Of a stretch of DNA of 64,000 bases, positions 8,055-17,341 are shown piece after piece. A program made the position numbers and the translations under genes. The notes under the pieces were generated by a model. It saw only the letters and a list, made by a program, of their open reading frames with translations. It was not told the origin of the DNA and searched no databases. The first letter of the stretch is position 1; each line of letters starts with the position of its first letter. Origin of the DNA: Salipiger mangrovisoli (GTDB lineage Bacteria > Pseudomonadota > Alphaproteobacteria > Rhodobacterales > Rhodobacteraceae); assembly GCF_015223355.1 (NCBI RefSeq), contig NZ_JADFFK010000008.1, positions 124,001-188,000 on the forward strand, written 5' to 3'.

Positions 8055-8955
8055 TGCCGTCCTTGAACTCGAGGCCCATCTCGGAATAGCGCTCGGCTTC
8101 TTCCAGCCAATTCTCGCGTACCTTCACCTGCAGGAAGAGGTGCACCTTGCGGCCGAGAAACTCTTCGAGTTCGGCGCGCGAGGCTTGCGAAACCGCCTTG
8201 ATCGTCTCGCCCTTCTTGCCCAGCACGATACCCTTGTGGCCGTCTCGGGTGACGTAGATCACTTGGTCGATGCGGGCGGTGCCGTCTTCGCGCTCTTCCC
8301 AATGCTCGGTCTCGACCGTCAGCTGGTAGGGCAATTCCTGGTGCAGGCGAAGGGTCAGCTTCTCGCGGGTCATCTCGGCGGCGATCATCCGCATCGGCAG
8401 GTCGGCGATCTGGTCCTCGGGGTAGAGCCAGGGGCTCTCGGGCACCTGCTCGGCCAGCCACTTGCGCAGCGCGTCGACGCCGTGGCCGCGCTCGGCCGAG
8501 ATCATGAAGGTCTCGGCGAAGGCATAGGCCTCGTTCATCTTCTGGGTGAGCGCCAGCAGCTCTTCTGCCTTGACCCGGTCGATCTTGTTGATCGCCAGCG
8601 CCACCTTGCGGCCGCGCGGCAGGTCCTGCAGCCCCTCGAGGATGCGCTTCACGCCGTCGGTCATGCCGCGGTGCGCCTCGATCAGCAGCACGATGATGTC
8701 GGCATCCGATGCCCCGCCCCAGGCCGCCGCCACCATGGCGCGGTCGAGCCGGCGGCGCGGCTTGAACAGGCCCGGCGTGTCGACGAAGACGAGTTGGCTG
8801 TCGCCCTCCATGGCCACGCCGCGGATGCGCGTGCGGGTTGTCTGCACCTTGTGGGTGACGATCGACACCTTGGCGCCCACCATGCGGTTGGTGAGCGTCG
8901 ACTTGCCCGCATTGGGCTCGCCGATGAGGGCGATGAATCCGGCACGTGTGGTCAT
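8047..8955 (-). CDS. era: GTPase Era
   Basis: Essential GTPase that binds the 3' end of 16S rRNA and helps mature the 30S subunit. It has 302 residues. GTPase motifs are complete: G1 GEPNAGKS (12-19), G2 TTRTRIRG, G3 DTPGLF, G4 NKID and G5 in MISAERGHG. The C-terminal KH domain carries the VLGKKGETIK loop. It is the last large gene of the lepB-rnc-EamA-era-DUF1491 run and lies 13 bp after the EamA gene rather than directly after rnc. Confidence 0.97.
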   Translation of the reverse strand: MTTRAGFIALIGEPNAGKSTLTNRMVGAKVSIVTHKVQTTRTRIRGVAMEGDSQLVFVDTPGLFKPRRRLDRAMVAAAWGGASDADIIVLLIEAHRGMTDGVKRILEGLQDLPRGRKVALAINKIDRVKAEELLALTQKMNEAYAFAETFMISAERGHGVDALRKWLAEQVPESPWLYPEDQIADLPMRMIAAEMTREKLTLRLHQELPYQLTVETEHWEEREDGTARIDQVIYVTRDGHKGIVLGKKGETIKAVSQASRAELEEFLGRKVHLFLQVKVRENWLEEAERYSEMGLEFKDGNA

Positions 8956-8968
8956 TGGGGTGTTCCCG

Positions 8969-9895
8969 TTACTGACGATCCGTGGCCCTTACAGGCTTTT
9001 GCGGCGCGGGGCCAGAGCGGCCGCTGCGGATCAGGGTATAGCATCCCGAGACGACAATCAGCAGTGCTCCTGCAAGTGTCCACAGATCCGGGCGCTCGCC
9101 GAAGAGCAGATAGGCGAAGACAAGCGCCACCAGCAGCCGCGAATAGCGGAAGGGGGCAACCACCGAGACCTCACCCGTGCGCATGGCGCGGGTGAGGGCG
9201 GTGTAGGCGGTAACGCCGACAAGGCCGGTCGCCAGCAGGCGCAAGAGCTCGCTCGTCTCCGGCACGCGCGGCGGGGCCGGATCGAAGGGCAGCAGCAGCA
9301 GGCCCGCGAGGGTGACAACGGCGAAGCCGAGGACGCCGAGCTGCTTCGCCGAAACCGCGGGTGGCGCGGCGCGGGTGTAAAGATCGCGCATGGCAAAGCC
9401 GAACATCGCGGCGATCGACAGCAGCGCGTCGAGCCGGAATGCCTCGGGCGTCGGGCGCACGATCAGCAGCACGCCCATGAAGCCCACCGCCATTGCGGCC
9501 CAGCGGCGCGGACCGACCTTCTCGCCCAGCAGCAGCGCGGCCCCGGCGGTGACCACCAGCGGCGCGGCTTGCAGGATCGAGGAGGTGACCGAAAGGGGCG
9601 TGTAGGCCAGCGACAGCGCGAAGAAGAGCCGGCCCATGATCTCGAAAAAGGTGCGCAGCAGCAGGCTTGGGCGCAGCATCGCGGGGTGCAGTACAGCCTC
9701 GCCGGCGCGCAGGGTCATCAGCGTGTAGAGGGTCACGCCGGTGAGGCCGAAGATCAGCGTTGCTTCGCCCGGCGGCAGACCGGGGGCGACGGATTTGAAC
9801 AGTGCGTCTTCGACCGCGAAGAGCGTCATCGCCAGCACCATGAACCCGGCGCCGGTGGCATTCGCGCTCATCCGCGGCGCGGCGGTGTCAGCCAT
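8969..9895 (-). CDS. EamA/DMT-superfamily permease inserted between rnc and era
   Basis: A ten-helix drug/metabolite transporter of 308 residues with two EamA repeats: [20 protein letters not shown] ends the first and [20 protein letters not shown] lies in the second. Substrate cannot be read from the sequence. ATG 9895 overlaps the rnc stop by 8 bp; a second candidate start is Met9 at 9871. Either way it is translated from the rnc message and lies 13 bp before era. A metabolite exporter inside the RNase III-Era unit is unusual and is discussed as a finding. Confidence 0.9.
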   Translation of the reverse strand: MADTAAPRMSANATGAGFMVLAMTLFAVEDALFKSVAPGLPPGEATLIFGLTGVTLYTLMTLRAGEAVLHPAMLRPSLLLRTFFEIMGRLFFALSLAYTPLSVTSSILQAAPLVVTAGAALLLGEKVGPRRWAAMAVGFMGVLLIVRPTPEAFRLDALLSIAAMFGFAMRDLYTRAAPPAVSAKQLGVLGFAVVTLAGLLLLPFDPAPPRVPETSELLRLLATGLVGVTAYTALTRAMRTGEVSVVAPFRYSRLLVALVFAYLLFGERPDLWTLAGALLIVVSGCYTLIRSGRSGPAPQKPVRATDRQ

Positions 9896-10574
9896 TCTCT
9901 GAGACTTGCGCCAGCAGCGCCGCGGCGGCTTCCTGTTCGGCCTTGCGCTTCGAGCCGGCGGTGGCGTCCGCCTTCTGGCCCGAGGCGAGCCGCACCTCGA
10001 TGGTGAAGACCGGCGCATGGTCGGGGCCGGAGCGCGCCGTTTCGACATAGGCGGGCGGCGTCATGCCGCGCGCCTGCGCCCATTCCTGCAACGAGGTCTT
10101 GGGGTCGCGCGCATCCTGCTGAACGGTCGAGACGCGGTCGCCCCAAAGCCGCAGGATCATCTCGCGCGCCACCTCGAAACCACCGTCAAGGTAGACTGCG
10201 GCGATCACCGCCTCCATCGCGTCACCGAGCAGCGCTTGCTTGCGCCGTCCGCCCGACATCATCTCGGAACGGCCAAGTTTCAGCGCCGCGCCGATGTCGA
10301 CGTCGCGCGCGACCTCGGCGCAGGCCTCCTTGCGGACCAGCGCGTTGAAGCGGGGGGCAAGCTGGCCCTCGGACGCCTTGCGGTCCTCGCCCAGAAGTGC
10401 CTCGGCCATGACCAGGCCAAGCACGCGGTCGCCGAGGAACTCGAGCCGCTGGTTGTCCTCGCGGCCGGGGCCGGACATGGACGAATGGGTCAGCGCGCGG
10501 CGCAGCAGGTCGGGCCGGTCGAACCGGTGGCCCAGCCGCTGCTCCAGTGCTTCTATCTCGGCCGAACGCTTCAT
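9888..10574 (-). CDS. rnc: Ribonuclease III
   Basis: Endonuclease for double-stranded RNA that processes rRNA and regulates mRNAs. It has 228 residues. The catalytic signature is [15 protein letters not shown] near residues 40-54, with a second acidic cluster in [18 protein letters not shown] near 118. The C-terminal double-stranded RNA binding domain starts at [14 protein letters not shown] and ends [11 protein letters not shown]. Its start overlaps the lepB stop as ATGA (10571-10574), indicating coupling in the order lepB-rnc. Confidence 0.97.
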   Translation of the reverse strand: MKRSAEIEALEQRLGHRFDRPDLLRRALTHSSMSGPGREDNQRLEFLGDRVLGLVMAEALLGEDRKASEGQLAPRFNALVRKEACAEVARDVDIGAALKLGRSEMMSGGRRKQALLGDAMEAVIAAVYLDGGFEVAREMILRLWGDRVSTVQQDARDPKTSLQEWAQARGMTPPAYVETARSGPDHAPVFTIEVRLASGQKADATAGSKRKAEQEAAAALLAQVSENG

Positions 10575-11404
10575 GTGATCTTGTGGAAGAACCGGTCGGA
10601 GCGCCAGGTCCAGAAGAACAGCATCGAGCGGCCTGCCGACGAGAACATGACGCGCGTGGCCTTGCCGATGATGTTCTCGAAGGGCACGAAGCCGACGCCG
10701 CCCGCGGCATTCGGGACGCGGCTGTCTGCGGAGTTGTCGCGGTTGTCACCCATCATGAAGAAATGACCCTCGGGCACGGTGTAGATCGGCGTGTTGTCCG
10801 AGCCCTGCATGCCGATGTTGAGGATATCATGCTTCACGCCATTGGGCAGCGTTTCGGTCCAGCGCGATTTCTCGCAGACCGCGCCGGTGCCGACCGGGCC
10901 GTTCTCGCAGCGCGGGCGCAGCCCCTGCGGGCCCTGCGGCTCGGCGGTCTCGGTGAAGGTGCCGTTGGCCTCGACCTGGGTCGGGGTGCCGTTGATGTAG
11001 AGCAGCCCCTGCTTGACCTGGATCTGGTCGCCGGGCAGGCCGATCACCCGCTTGATGAAGTCGGTGCCGTTGACCGGGTGGCGGAAGACCACCACGTCGC
11101 CGCGCTCGGGCTCGGAGCCGAAGAGCCGGGTGTTGTCGCCGTCGAGGAAGCCGCAGATGTCCTTGGCGTCGATGTTGATGCCGAAGGAGTTCAGGCGGAT
11201 CGACGGGCAGGAGGCGTAGGAATAGCCGTAGGTCATCTTGTTGACGAAGAGGAAGTCGCCGATCAGCAGCGTGTCCTTCATCGAGCCCGAGGGGATCCAG
11301 AAGGGCTGGAAGAACAGCGTGCGGAAGACGCCCGCGATGATCAGCGCCCAGAACACCGTCTTGACGGTTTCCCAGATCCCGCCCGATTTCTCTTCTTTCG
11401 CCAT
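10571..11404 (-). CDS. lepB: Signal peptidase I
   Basis: Membrane serine protease that removes signal peptides. It has 277 residues. The transmembrane helix is at about 14-34; catalytic Ser41 is in [11 protein letters not shown] and general base Lys118 in [11 protein letters not shown]. The C-terminal box [12 protein letters not shown] is also complete. It heads the lepB-rnc-EamA-era-DUF1491 run. The 140-bp gap to acpS contains a tandem palindrome, so lepB probably has its own promoter there. Confidence 0.97.
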   Translation of the reverse strand: MAKEEKSGGIWETVKTVFWALIIAGVFRTLFFQPFWIPSGSMKDTLLIGDFLFVNKMTYGYSYASCPSIRLNSFGINIDAKDICGFLDGDNTRLFGSEPERGDVVVFRHPVNGTDFIKRVIGLPGDQIQVKQGLLYINGTPTQVEANGTFTETAEPQGPQGLRPRCENGPVGTGAVCEKSRWTETLPNGVKHDILNIGMQGSDNTPIYTVPEGHFFMMGDNRDNSADSRVPNAAGGVGFVPFENIIGKATRVMFSSAGRSMLFFWTWRSDRFFHKIT

Positions 11405-11492
11405 GGAAATCCGCCCTGTGCCTCGATGTGCCTTGGTTTCAAGGCTTCATGGGCGGGGGCGGGGAGAGTGTCAAGCCAGCGCTGGGGCCGGA

Positions 11493-11536
11493 CAAATCTC
11501 TTCGAAGAGATTTGCAAAACCCGTCGACGGGTTTTG
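11493..11536. repeat. Tandem palindrome element copy 1 (two abutting 22-bp perfect palindromes)
   Basis: Bases 11493-11514 form one perfect 22-bp palindrome with core CTCTTCGAAGAG, and 11515-11536 a second with core CCCGTCGACGGG; both begin CAAA and end TTTG, and they touch without a spacer. In acpS orientation the element starts exactly 8 nt after the stop codon. A second copy with the same layout lies at 32864-32907. A terminator or REP-like role is possible. Confidence 0.9.
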
Positions 11537-11544
11537 TGCGCGCG

Positions 11545-11964
11545 TTACCCCGGCGTGATCGCCGCGCCGAGGGGGCGTGCCTCGATCACCACGAAGGCCT
11601 GCGCCCAGGGGTGATCATCGGTCAGCGTCACGTGGATGATCGCCTCGTGGCCGGGCGGGGTCATCAGGTCGAGCCGCTCCTTGGCCCATCCGGTGACATG
11701 CATCACAGGCTGGCCTGTGGGCAGGTTGGTCACCGCCATGTCCTTCCAGGAGATGCCCATGCGAAGCCCGGTGCCGAGCGCCTTGGAGCAGGCTTCCTTG
11801 GCGGCCCACCTCTTTGCATAGGTGCCGGCCACATCCTTGCGGCGTTCGGCCTTGCGCTGCTCGGTCTCGGTGAAGACGCGGTTGCGGAAGCGGTCGCCGA
11901 AGCGTGCCAGCGTCGCCTCGATCCGCTCGATATTCGCCAGGTCCGTGCCGATTCCGAGGATCAT
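11545..11964 (-). CDS. acpS: Holo-[acyl-carrier-protein] synthase
   Basis: Transfers the phosphopantetheine arm of CoA to acyl carrier protein. It is 139 residues from [15 protein letters not shown], which holds the first metal-binding Asp; the second acidic site is in [15 protein letters not shown]. The frame extends upstream to 12009 but the family N-terminus fixes the start at 11964. It lies between pdxJ and lepB as in many proteobacteria, although the LysR/DUF1127 pair now separates it from pdxJ. A tandem palindrome follows its stop by 8 nt. Confidence 0.95.
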   Translation of the reverse strand: MILGIGTDLANIERIEATLARFGDRFRNRVFTETEQRKAERRKDVAGTYAKRWAAKEACSKALGTGLRMGISWKDMAVTNLPTGQPVMHVTGWAKERLDLMTPPGHEAIIHVTLTDDHPWAQAFVVIEARPLGAAITPG

Positions 11965-12022
11965 CTGCCGCGCCGCTCCGTGTTGCTCCCGCTGTCCGGG
12001 GAACCGCATCGCGGCGGCGCTG

Positions 12023-12244
12023 TCAAGCGCAGGGGGCGGAGAGGCGGGGTGCGGTGGCAGGGTGGCGGGTGGTGCGAGGCTGGCGCAGAGGCTGGCGCTC
12101 TTCGACCTCTGCCATGCGCGGCAGCGGCAGGTCGGCGAGTTCGCGGGGGCTCATGCGGGCGATCTCGGGGTGGTCGAGCGGGCCACGGCGGACGGGCTCG
12201 GTGTGCGGGGAAGGCCCGAACAGGGCCAGGAGAATCTGTTTCAT
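12023..12244 (-). CDS. Small Arg/Pro-rich protein, DUF1127-like
   Basis: A 73-residue protein starting [10 protein letters not shown]. The segment [19 protein letters not shown] resembles the RMSDRELADIGLTR core of DUF1127 (YjiS-like) proteins, which act in RNA turnover or phosphate and carbon metabolism in some alphaproteobacteria. The C-terminal half is rich in Arg and Pro. AAAGGA about six bases before ATG supports translation. It is divergent from a LysR gene 87 bp away, and the gap holds an imperfect dyad, so it is a likely LysR target. Family assignment rests on a short motif. Confidence 0.68.
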   Translation of the reverse strand: MKQILLALFGPSPHTEPVRRGPLDHPEIARMSPRELADLPLPRMAEVEERQPLRQPRTTRHPATAPRLSAPCA

Positions 12245-12281
12245 TTGGTATCCTTTCGTTTGGCTAAAACATAAGCGGTGA

Positions 12282-12303
12282 ATGCGCATATTTAATTGCA
12301 CAT
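12282..12303. promoter_or_regulatory. Imperfect dyad between the DUF1127-like gene and the LysR gene
   Basis: ATGCGCA-N8-TGCACAT is an inverted repeat with one mismatch in an AT-richer 87-bp intergenic region. LysR regulators usually bind such a dyad between their own gene and a divergent target. It lies 38 bp from the small gene start and 29 bp from the LysR start. Confidence 0.45.
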
Positions 12304-12331
12304 CCTGCATAGCAGGGTTTAGCTCATGTGA

Positions 12332-13228
12332 ATGAAGAGCCTGAACGCACACTCCCTCCACGGGCTGCGGGTGATCGAGGCGGTCGCCCGGAACGGCACG
12401 CTGTCGCGTGCCGCGGCGGAGCTCGGCAGCTCGATCGGCGCGGTCAGCCAGCAGGTCGCCCGCGCCGAAAAGGCGCTGGGGCTTCAGCTCTTCGACCGCA
12501 GCCGCGAGGGGATGCTGGTGCGCCCCGAGGCGGCGGAGTTCCTGTCGCGGCTCGGCGAGGGGTTCGCCCGCGTCGGCCAAGCGGTGGAGGCGCTGGAGCA
12601 CCGCCGCGACAAGGTGGTGACGATCTCGGTCGCGCCGATCTTCGCGACGCGCTGGCTGATCTGGCGGCTCAAGGATTTCTACGCGCAACACCCCGACATC
12701 AAGGTGCGCATCGACATTGGCACCGGGCTGATCGATCCAGCGCGCGCCGACATGGACTTCGGCATCCGCATCGGGCCGGGGGACTGGCCCGGGGTGAAGG
12801 CCGAGCCGCTTTTCGACCAGCTGATCGTGCCGGTCTGCAGCCCCGAGATCGCCTGCATGCTGCGCACACCCGCCGACCTGTCGCGGGTGCCCATTATCCG
12901 TGATCCGGCGGCGATGTTCGGCTGGGACGCCTGGCTGGGGCCCGAGGGCGTGGCGGAGGATATCCTCGGCGAGGGGCCCGAGTTCCCCGATTCCGCCATG
13001 TGCCTCGACGCGGCGATCTCGGGGCTGGGGGTGTTCCTCGCCTTCGAGGTGCTGGTGCATGACGCGCTGCGCATGGGCAGCCTTGTCATGCCGTTCCCGC
13101 GCTACCGGCGCACGGGCTTCCGCTACGCGCTGGTCTCGGCGCCGGACCGGGTGCCGGGGCCGGACCAGCAGCTGTTCCGGCGCTGGCTGAAAAAGGCGCT
13201 GCGCGAGGAGGGGTTGGGCGAGGGTTGA
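12332..13228 (+). CDS. LysR-family regulator, GcvA-like
   Basis: A 298-residue LysR regulator. The N-terminal helix-turn-helix (LHGLRVIEAVARNGTLSRAA, then GSSIGAVSQQVARAEKALG) is standard, followed by an effector domain beginning VVTISVAPIFATRWLIWRL, typical of the GcvA/AmpR branch. Its divergent partner is the DUF1127-like gene, a pairing that recurs in Rhodobacteraceae as far as I recall. It converges on pdxJ, 19 bp away. Effector unknown. An in-frame ATG at 12332 agrees with the family start. Confidence 0.92.
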   Translation: MKSLNAHSLHGLRVIEAVARNGTLSRAAAELGSSIGAVSQQVARAEKALGLQLFDRSREGMLVRPEAAEFLSRLGEGFARVGQAVEALEHRRDKVVTISVAPIFATRWLIWRLKDFYAQHPDIKVRIDIGTGLIDPARADMDFGIRIGPGDWPGVKAEPLFDQLIVPVCSPEIACMLRTPADLSRVPIIRDPAAMFGWDAWLGPEGVAEDILGEGPEFPDSAMCLDAAISGLGVFLAFEVLVHDALRMGSLVMPFPRYRRTGFRYALVSAPDRVPGPDQQLFRRWLKKALREEGLGEG

Positions 13229-13247
13229 GCCCCGCCTGGCTGGGGTC

Positions 13248-14000
13248 TCAGGCCCGCGCCTCGTCCATCAGGCGGCGCATTTCGGCGATCGCCGGGCCGA
13301 GGCCGAGGAAGATCGCCTCGCCGATCAGGAAGTGGCCGATGTTGAGCTCGACCACCTCGGGGAAGGCGGCGATGGGTTTCACCGTCTCGTAGGTCAGCCC
13401 GTGGCCTGCGTGCACCTCGAGCCCCAGTGAATGGCCAAAGGCGGCCATGTCACGCAGGCGCTCCAGCTCGGCGTCGCGCTCGTCGAATTTGCCTTCGGCG
13501 TGCAGGTCGCAATAGGCGCCGGTGTGCAGCTCGATCACCTGCGCGCCGATGCGGTGCGCGGCCTCGATCTGCGGCTTGTCGGGGGCGATGAAGATCGACA
13601 CCCGGCAGCCCGCCTCGCGCAGCGGCGCGATGAAATGTGCCAGCCGGTTTTCCTCGCGCGCCACTTCCAGCCCGCCCTCGGTGGTGCGCTCCTCACGCTT
13701 CTCGGGGACGATGCAGACGGCGTGCGGCTTGTGGCGCAGGGCGATGGCCTGCATCTCCTCGGTGGCGGCCATCTCGAAGTTCAGCGGCACCGAGAGCGTT
13801 TCCATCAGCCCGTCGATGTCGGCGTCGGAGATATGGCGGCGGTCTTCGCGCAGGTGCGCGGTGATGCCGTCGGCGCCGGCCTCTTCGGCGATCTTCGCGG
13901 CGCGCAGCGGGCAGGGGTAGGCGCTGCCGCGGGCGTTGCGCACGGTGGCGACGTGGTCGATGTTGACGCCCAGTCTCAGGCGGCCGGCATAGGTGGTCAT
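13248..14000 (-). CDS. pdxJ: Pyridoxine 5'-phosphate synthase
   Basis: Last step of DXP-dependent vitamin B6 synthesis, condensing 1-deoxyxylulose 5-phosphate with 3-amino-2-oxopropyl phosphate. It has 250 residues as a TIM barrel. Diagnostic parts are LGVNIDHVATVRNARG at the N-terminus, GADGITAHLREDRRHI, CIVPEKREERTTEGG, and VHAGHGLTYETV plus LNIGHFLIGEA near the end. It lies 35 bp after DUF2062, at the end of the rpoZ-rsh-DUF2062-pdxJ run. Confidence 0.97.
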   Translation of the reverse strand: MTTYAGRLRLGVNIDHVATVRNARGSAYPCPLRAAKIAEEAGADGITAHLREDRRHISDADIDGLMETLSVPLNFEMAATEEMQAIALRHKPHAVCIVPEKREERTTEGGLEVAREENRLAHFIAPLREAGCRVSIFIAPDKPQIEAAHRIGAQVIELHTGAYCDLHAEGKFDERDAELERLRDMAAFGHSLGLEVHAGHGLTYETVKPIAAFPEVVELNIGHFLIGEAIFLGLGPAIAEMRRLMDEARA

Positions 14001-14035
14001 CGGATGTCCTCCGGGGGGTCGATCTGCGCCGGACC

Positions 14036-14689
14036 CTAGTCCGCCGCGCCGCCCTCGTCAGCCGCTTTCTGCTTCTTTTTCAGGGCGGCGAGCTTTTTCT
14101 TCAGCGCCCCGCGGCGGCGGTTCTGATAGGCGCGGATGACCGGCACCGACAGGTAGTAGGCGACCAGTCCCGCGATGATCCCGGGAAGGATGCCGCCGAT
14201 CAGGTAGGGGTAGAAGACCTCGTGGAAGAAGATCCGCAAGTTGGTCCAGTCGGCCGCGTCGCCGGTGAAGACGGCGCAGACGTTGTGCCACAGGTCGTGG
14301 CCCGCATAGGTGAACTTGTCGAGCAGCGAGGCATGGTGCGGCGACCGGCGGTCGATGCCAAGCAGGAAGTATCCGAGTTCCAGCGAGACGATTCCGATCG
14401 GCACGTAGGTCAGCGGATTGCCGAAGAAGGTACCGAGCAGGGCCGCAAGGATGTTGCCCCGCACCAGCCAGGCAATCGTTGCAGCAACGACGAAGTGCAA
14501 TCCGTAGAGCGGCGTGAAGGTGGTGAACACGCCAGCAAAGATGCCGCGGGCGATCTTTTCGGGGGAATCGGGCAGCCGGTGCAGACGGTACTGGACATAA
14601 CGGGCGGCGCGCCCCCAGCCGCCACGCGGCCAGAAGAATTCGAGTACGGCCCTCCAGATTGGCCGTTTGTCGCGCCGCTTGAAAACCAA
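14036..14689 (-). CDS. DUF2062 membrane protein
   Basis: A 217-residue protein. The DUF2062 core includes SPEKIARGIFAGVFTTFTPL, followed by hydrophobic helices and GNPLTYVPIG, the family hallmark. It has about three or four membrane segments and a Lys-rich C-terminal tail (RRRGALKKKLAALKKKQK). Function unknown. It is 21 bp after rsh and 35 bp before pdxJ, a conserved position in Rhodobacteraceae. Confidence 0.92.
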   Translation of the reverse strand: MVFKRRDKRPIWRAVLEFFWPRGGWGRAARYVQYRLHRLPDSPEKIARGIFAGVFTTFTPLYGLHFVVAATIAWLVRGNILAALLGTFFGNPLTYVPIGIVSLELGYFLLGIDRRSPHHASLLDKFTYAGHDLWHNVCAVFTGDAADWTNLRIFFHEVFYPYLIGGILPGIIAGLVAYYLSVPVIRAYQNRRRGALKKKLAALKKKQKAADEGGAAD

Positions 14690-14710
14690 AGGCGCCCTTC
14701 CCCTTTATCT

Positions 14711-16849
14711 CTACTCCGCGGCGGCAGGCACGGCCGCCAGAGAGGTGTCGCGATGGCGGCTGACGGCGGCCACATCGCTTTCGGCTTCGAGTGCGGACAT
14801 CAGCGAATGGAGATGCTCGGCGTCCCTCAGTTCCACGTCGATCTGGAGTCTGAAGAAATCCGGTTTCCGGTCGATGAAGTGCAGGTCCGAGATATTGGCC
14901 CCGCGCTCGCCAATCAAGGTGCAAATGCGCCCCAACACCCCGGCATCGTTGCCGACCGTGAGGTCAAGGCTCATGTCATAGGCGGCAGGATGGGTGCCCT
15001 CGGCCCAATGCAGATCGACCCAGCGCTCCGGCTGCTCTTCGTATTTGGCCAGCGATTCGCAGTCGATGGCATGAACGAAGACGCCCTTGCCACGCTTGGT
15101 GATGCCGACGATGCGCTCGCCGGGCAGCGGCTGGCAGCAGCGCGCGCGGGTGAAACCTGTGCCCGGCTCGAGGCCGATCACCGCGCGCTGCATCTCGACC
15201 TCGTGCTCGGCCGAGGGGGTCAGATCGGGGTAGACCGCATGCACCACCTCGCGGGTGGTCAATTCTGCGCTGCCGAGGCGCGCGAGAAGCTCGTCCGCAT
15301 CCTCGAGCCGCAGCGTCTTGGCAGCCTTTTCGAGCACCTTGTCGGTTGATTTCTTGCCGACATGCTCGAAGGCCGAGCGCGCAAGCTCCTGCCCCAGCTT
15401 GATGAACCGGCCCCTGCCAGCCTCGCGCAAGGCGCGGCGGATGGCGCTGCGCGCCTTGCCGGTGGTGGCGATGTCGAGCCATGTCGCTTGCGGGGTCTGA
15501 CCCTCGGCGGTGATGATCTCGACCGACTGGCCGTTCTTCAGCCGGGTCCAGAGCGGCACGCGGATGCCGTCGACCTTGGCGCCGACGCAGGCCGAGCCGA
15601 TGCGGGTATGGATGGCATAGGCGTAATCGAGCGGCGTCGCGCCGCGCGGCAGCTTCACCACGTCGCCCTTGGGCGTGAAGCAGAACACCTTGTCCGAATA
15701 CATCTCGAGCTTCACCGCCTCGAGGAATTCGTCGTGATCCTCCTCGGCGTCGAACTGCTCGGTCAGCGACGAGATCCACTTGGCGGGATCGACGGCGAAG
15801 GGGTTTTCCGACCGCACGCCGTCGCGGTAGGACCAATGCGCGGCGACGCCGGTCTCGGCCACGTCGTGCATCTGGCGGGTGCGGATCTGCACCTCGACGC
15901 GCTTGCCGTCACGGCCCGAGACGGTGGTGTGGATCGAGCGGTAGCCGTTGGATTTCGGCTGGCTGACATAGTCCTTGAACCGACCCGGCACGGCGCGCCA
16001 GCGTTGGTGGATCACGCCGAGCGCCCGGTAGGTGTCCATCTCGCTGCGGGTGATCACCCGAAAGCCGTAGATGTCGGACAGGCGCGAGAAGCCCATGCCC
16101 TTTTCCTGCATCTTTCGCCAGATCGAGTAAGGCTTCTTCGCGCGGCCGAAGACCTCGGCCTCGATCTGCGCCTCCTCGAGCTCGTGGCGCATGTCGCCGG
16201 TGATCCGGTGGATCACGTCGCCGGCTTCCTTCTGAAGGTTGATGAAGCGGCGGATGATCGAGGCGCGTCCCTCGGGGTTGAGCACCCGGAACGCCAGGTC
16301 CTCGAGTTCCTCGCGCATCCACTGCATGCCCATCCGGCCGGCGAGCGGCGCGTAGATGTCCATGGTCTCGCGCGCTTTCTGCACCTGCTTCTCCGGGCGC
16401 ATCGCCTTGATCGTCCGCATGTTGTGCAGGCGGTCGGCGAGCTTCACCAGGATCACACGCAGGTCGCGCGACATGGCCATGAAGAGCTTGCGGAAGTTCT
16501 CGGCCTGCTTGGTCTCGGATGACGAGAGCTGCAGGTTGGTCAGCTTGGTGACCCCGTCCACCAGATCCGCGACCTCGGTGCCGAAGCGGTCGGCCACATC
16601 CTGATACGAGGCGCGGGTATCCTCGATCGTGTCATGCAGCAGCGCGGTGATGATGGTGGCATCGTCGAGTTGCTGCTCGGTCAGGATGGCGGCAACCGCG
16701 ACGGGATGGGTGAAATAGGGCTCGCCCGAGTGGCGGAACTGCCCCTCGTGCATCCGCAGGCCGTAATCATAGGCCTCGCGGATCAGCTTTTCGTTGGTCT
16801 TTGGATTGTAGTTGCGGACCAGTGCAACAAGGTCTTCCGCCGCGATCAT
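14711..16849 (-). CDS. rsh: Bifunctional (p)ppGpp synthetase/hydrolase (RelA/SpoT homologue)
   Basis: Single long RSH enzyme that makes and degrades the stringent-response alarmone. It has 712 residues. The N-terminal hydrolase domain has HTxP-type FTHPVAVAAILTEQQ and His72-Asp73 in LLHDTIEDT; because these are intact the enzyme should hydrolyse. The synthetase domain is at about 235-345 (YGFRVITRSEMDTYRALG). A TGS domain follows near 390-450 (VFCFTPKGDVVKLPRGATPLD in part), and a C-terminal ACT domain near 635-705. It is 40 bp downstream of rpoZ, as in many proteobacteria. Confidence 0.96.
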   Translation of the reverse strand: MIAAEDLVALVRNYNPKTNEKLIREAYDYGLRMHEGQFRHSGEPYFTHPVAVAAILTEQQLDDATIITALLHDTIEDTRASYQDVADRFGTEVADLVDGVTKLTNLQLSSSETKQAENFRKLFMAMSRDLRVILVKLADRLHNMRTIKAMRPEKQVQKARETMDIYAPLAGRMGMQWMREELEDLAFRVLNPEGRASIIRRFINLQKEAGDVIHRITGDMRHELEEAQIEAEVFGRAKKPYSIWRKMQEKGMGFSRLSDIYGFRVITRSEMDTYRALGVIHQRWRAVPGRFKDYVSQPKSNGYRSIHTTVSGRDGKRVEVQIRTRQMHDVAETGVAAHWSYRDGVRSENPFAVDPAKWISSLTEQFDAEEDHDEFLEAVKLEMYSDKVFCFTPKGDVVKLPRGATPLDYAYAIHTRIGSACVGAKVDGIRVPLWTRLKNGQSVEIITAEGQTPQATWLDIATTGKARSAIRRALREAGRGRFIKLGQELARSAFEHVGKKSTDKVLEKAAKTLRLEDADELLARLGSAELTTREVVHAVYPDLTPSAEHEVEMQRAVIGLEPGTGFTRARCCQPLPGERIVGITKRGKGVFVHAIDCESLAKYEEQPERWVDLHWAEGTHPAAYDMSLDLTVGNDAGVLGRICTLIGERGANISDLHFIDRKPDFFRLQIDVELRDAEHLHSLMSALEAESDVAAVSRHRDTSLAAVPAAAE

Positions 16850-16889
16850 GGGCGCCTATCCTTACCCTGGCCCGCTACAGGCGAGCCTC

Positions 16890-17243
16890 TCAGCTCTCTC
16901 CTTGCGCTTCCATCAGGGCGCGCAGGAGCTTTTCTTCCGACATGTCGTCATCGGCCGGCTTGTCCTGCTCGGCACCCATGAGAAGCGCCATGCTGTCTTC
17001 TTCGGGCTCGTCGACTTCGATCTGGGTCTGGTGCGACTCGATCAGGCGCTCGCGCAGCTCGTCTGCCGACTGGGTTTCCTCGGCGATTTCGCGCAGCGCG
17101 ACCACCGGGTTCTTGTCGTTGTCGCGATCGACTGTGATCGGCGCTCCGGCGGCGACTTCACGTGCGCGATGCGACGCGAGCATTACCAGCTCGAAGCGGT
17201 TGGGAACCTTGTCGACGCAGTCTTCTACCGTGACGCGGGCCAT
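16890..17243 (-). CDS. rpoZ: RNA polymerase omega subunit
   Basis: Small subunit that stabilises the beta' subunit. The 117-residue protein starts [20 protein letters not shown], followed by [13 protein letters not shown] and the conserved [14 protein letters not shown]. The C-terminal third is acidic and longer than in E. coli, which is usual in alphaproteobacteria. It heads the rpoZ-rsh-DUF2062-pdxJ cluster. Confidence 0.97.
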   Translation of the reverse strand: MARVTVEDCVDKVPNRFELVMLASHRAREVAAGAPITVDRDNDKNPVVALREIAEETQSADELRERLIESHQTQIEVDEPEEDSMALLMGAEQDKPADDDMSEEKLLRALMEAQGES

Positions 17244-17341
17244 GAGCGTTTCACCTTCGGTTGACCGTAAGAAATGAGACTCCTACCGCGATGTTTCAGG
17301 ATTGACAAGCGCAAACGCGGCGTCGTTTCGGCGCAGCTGGC

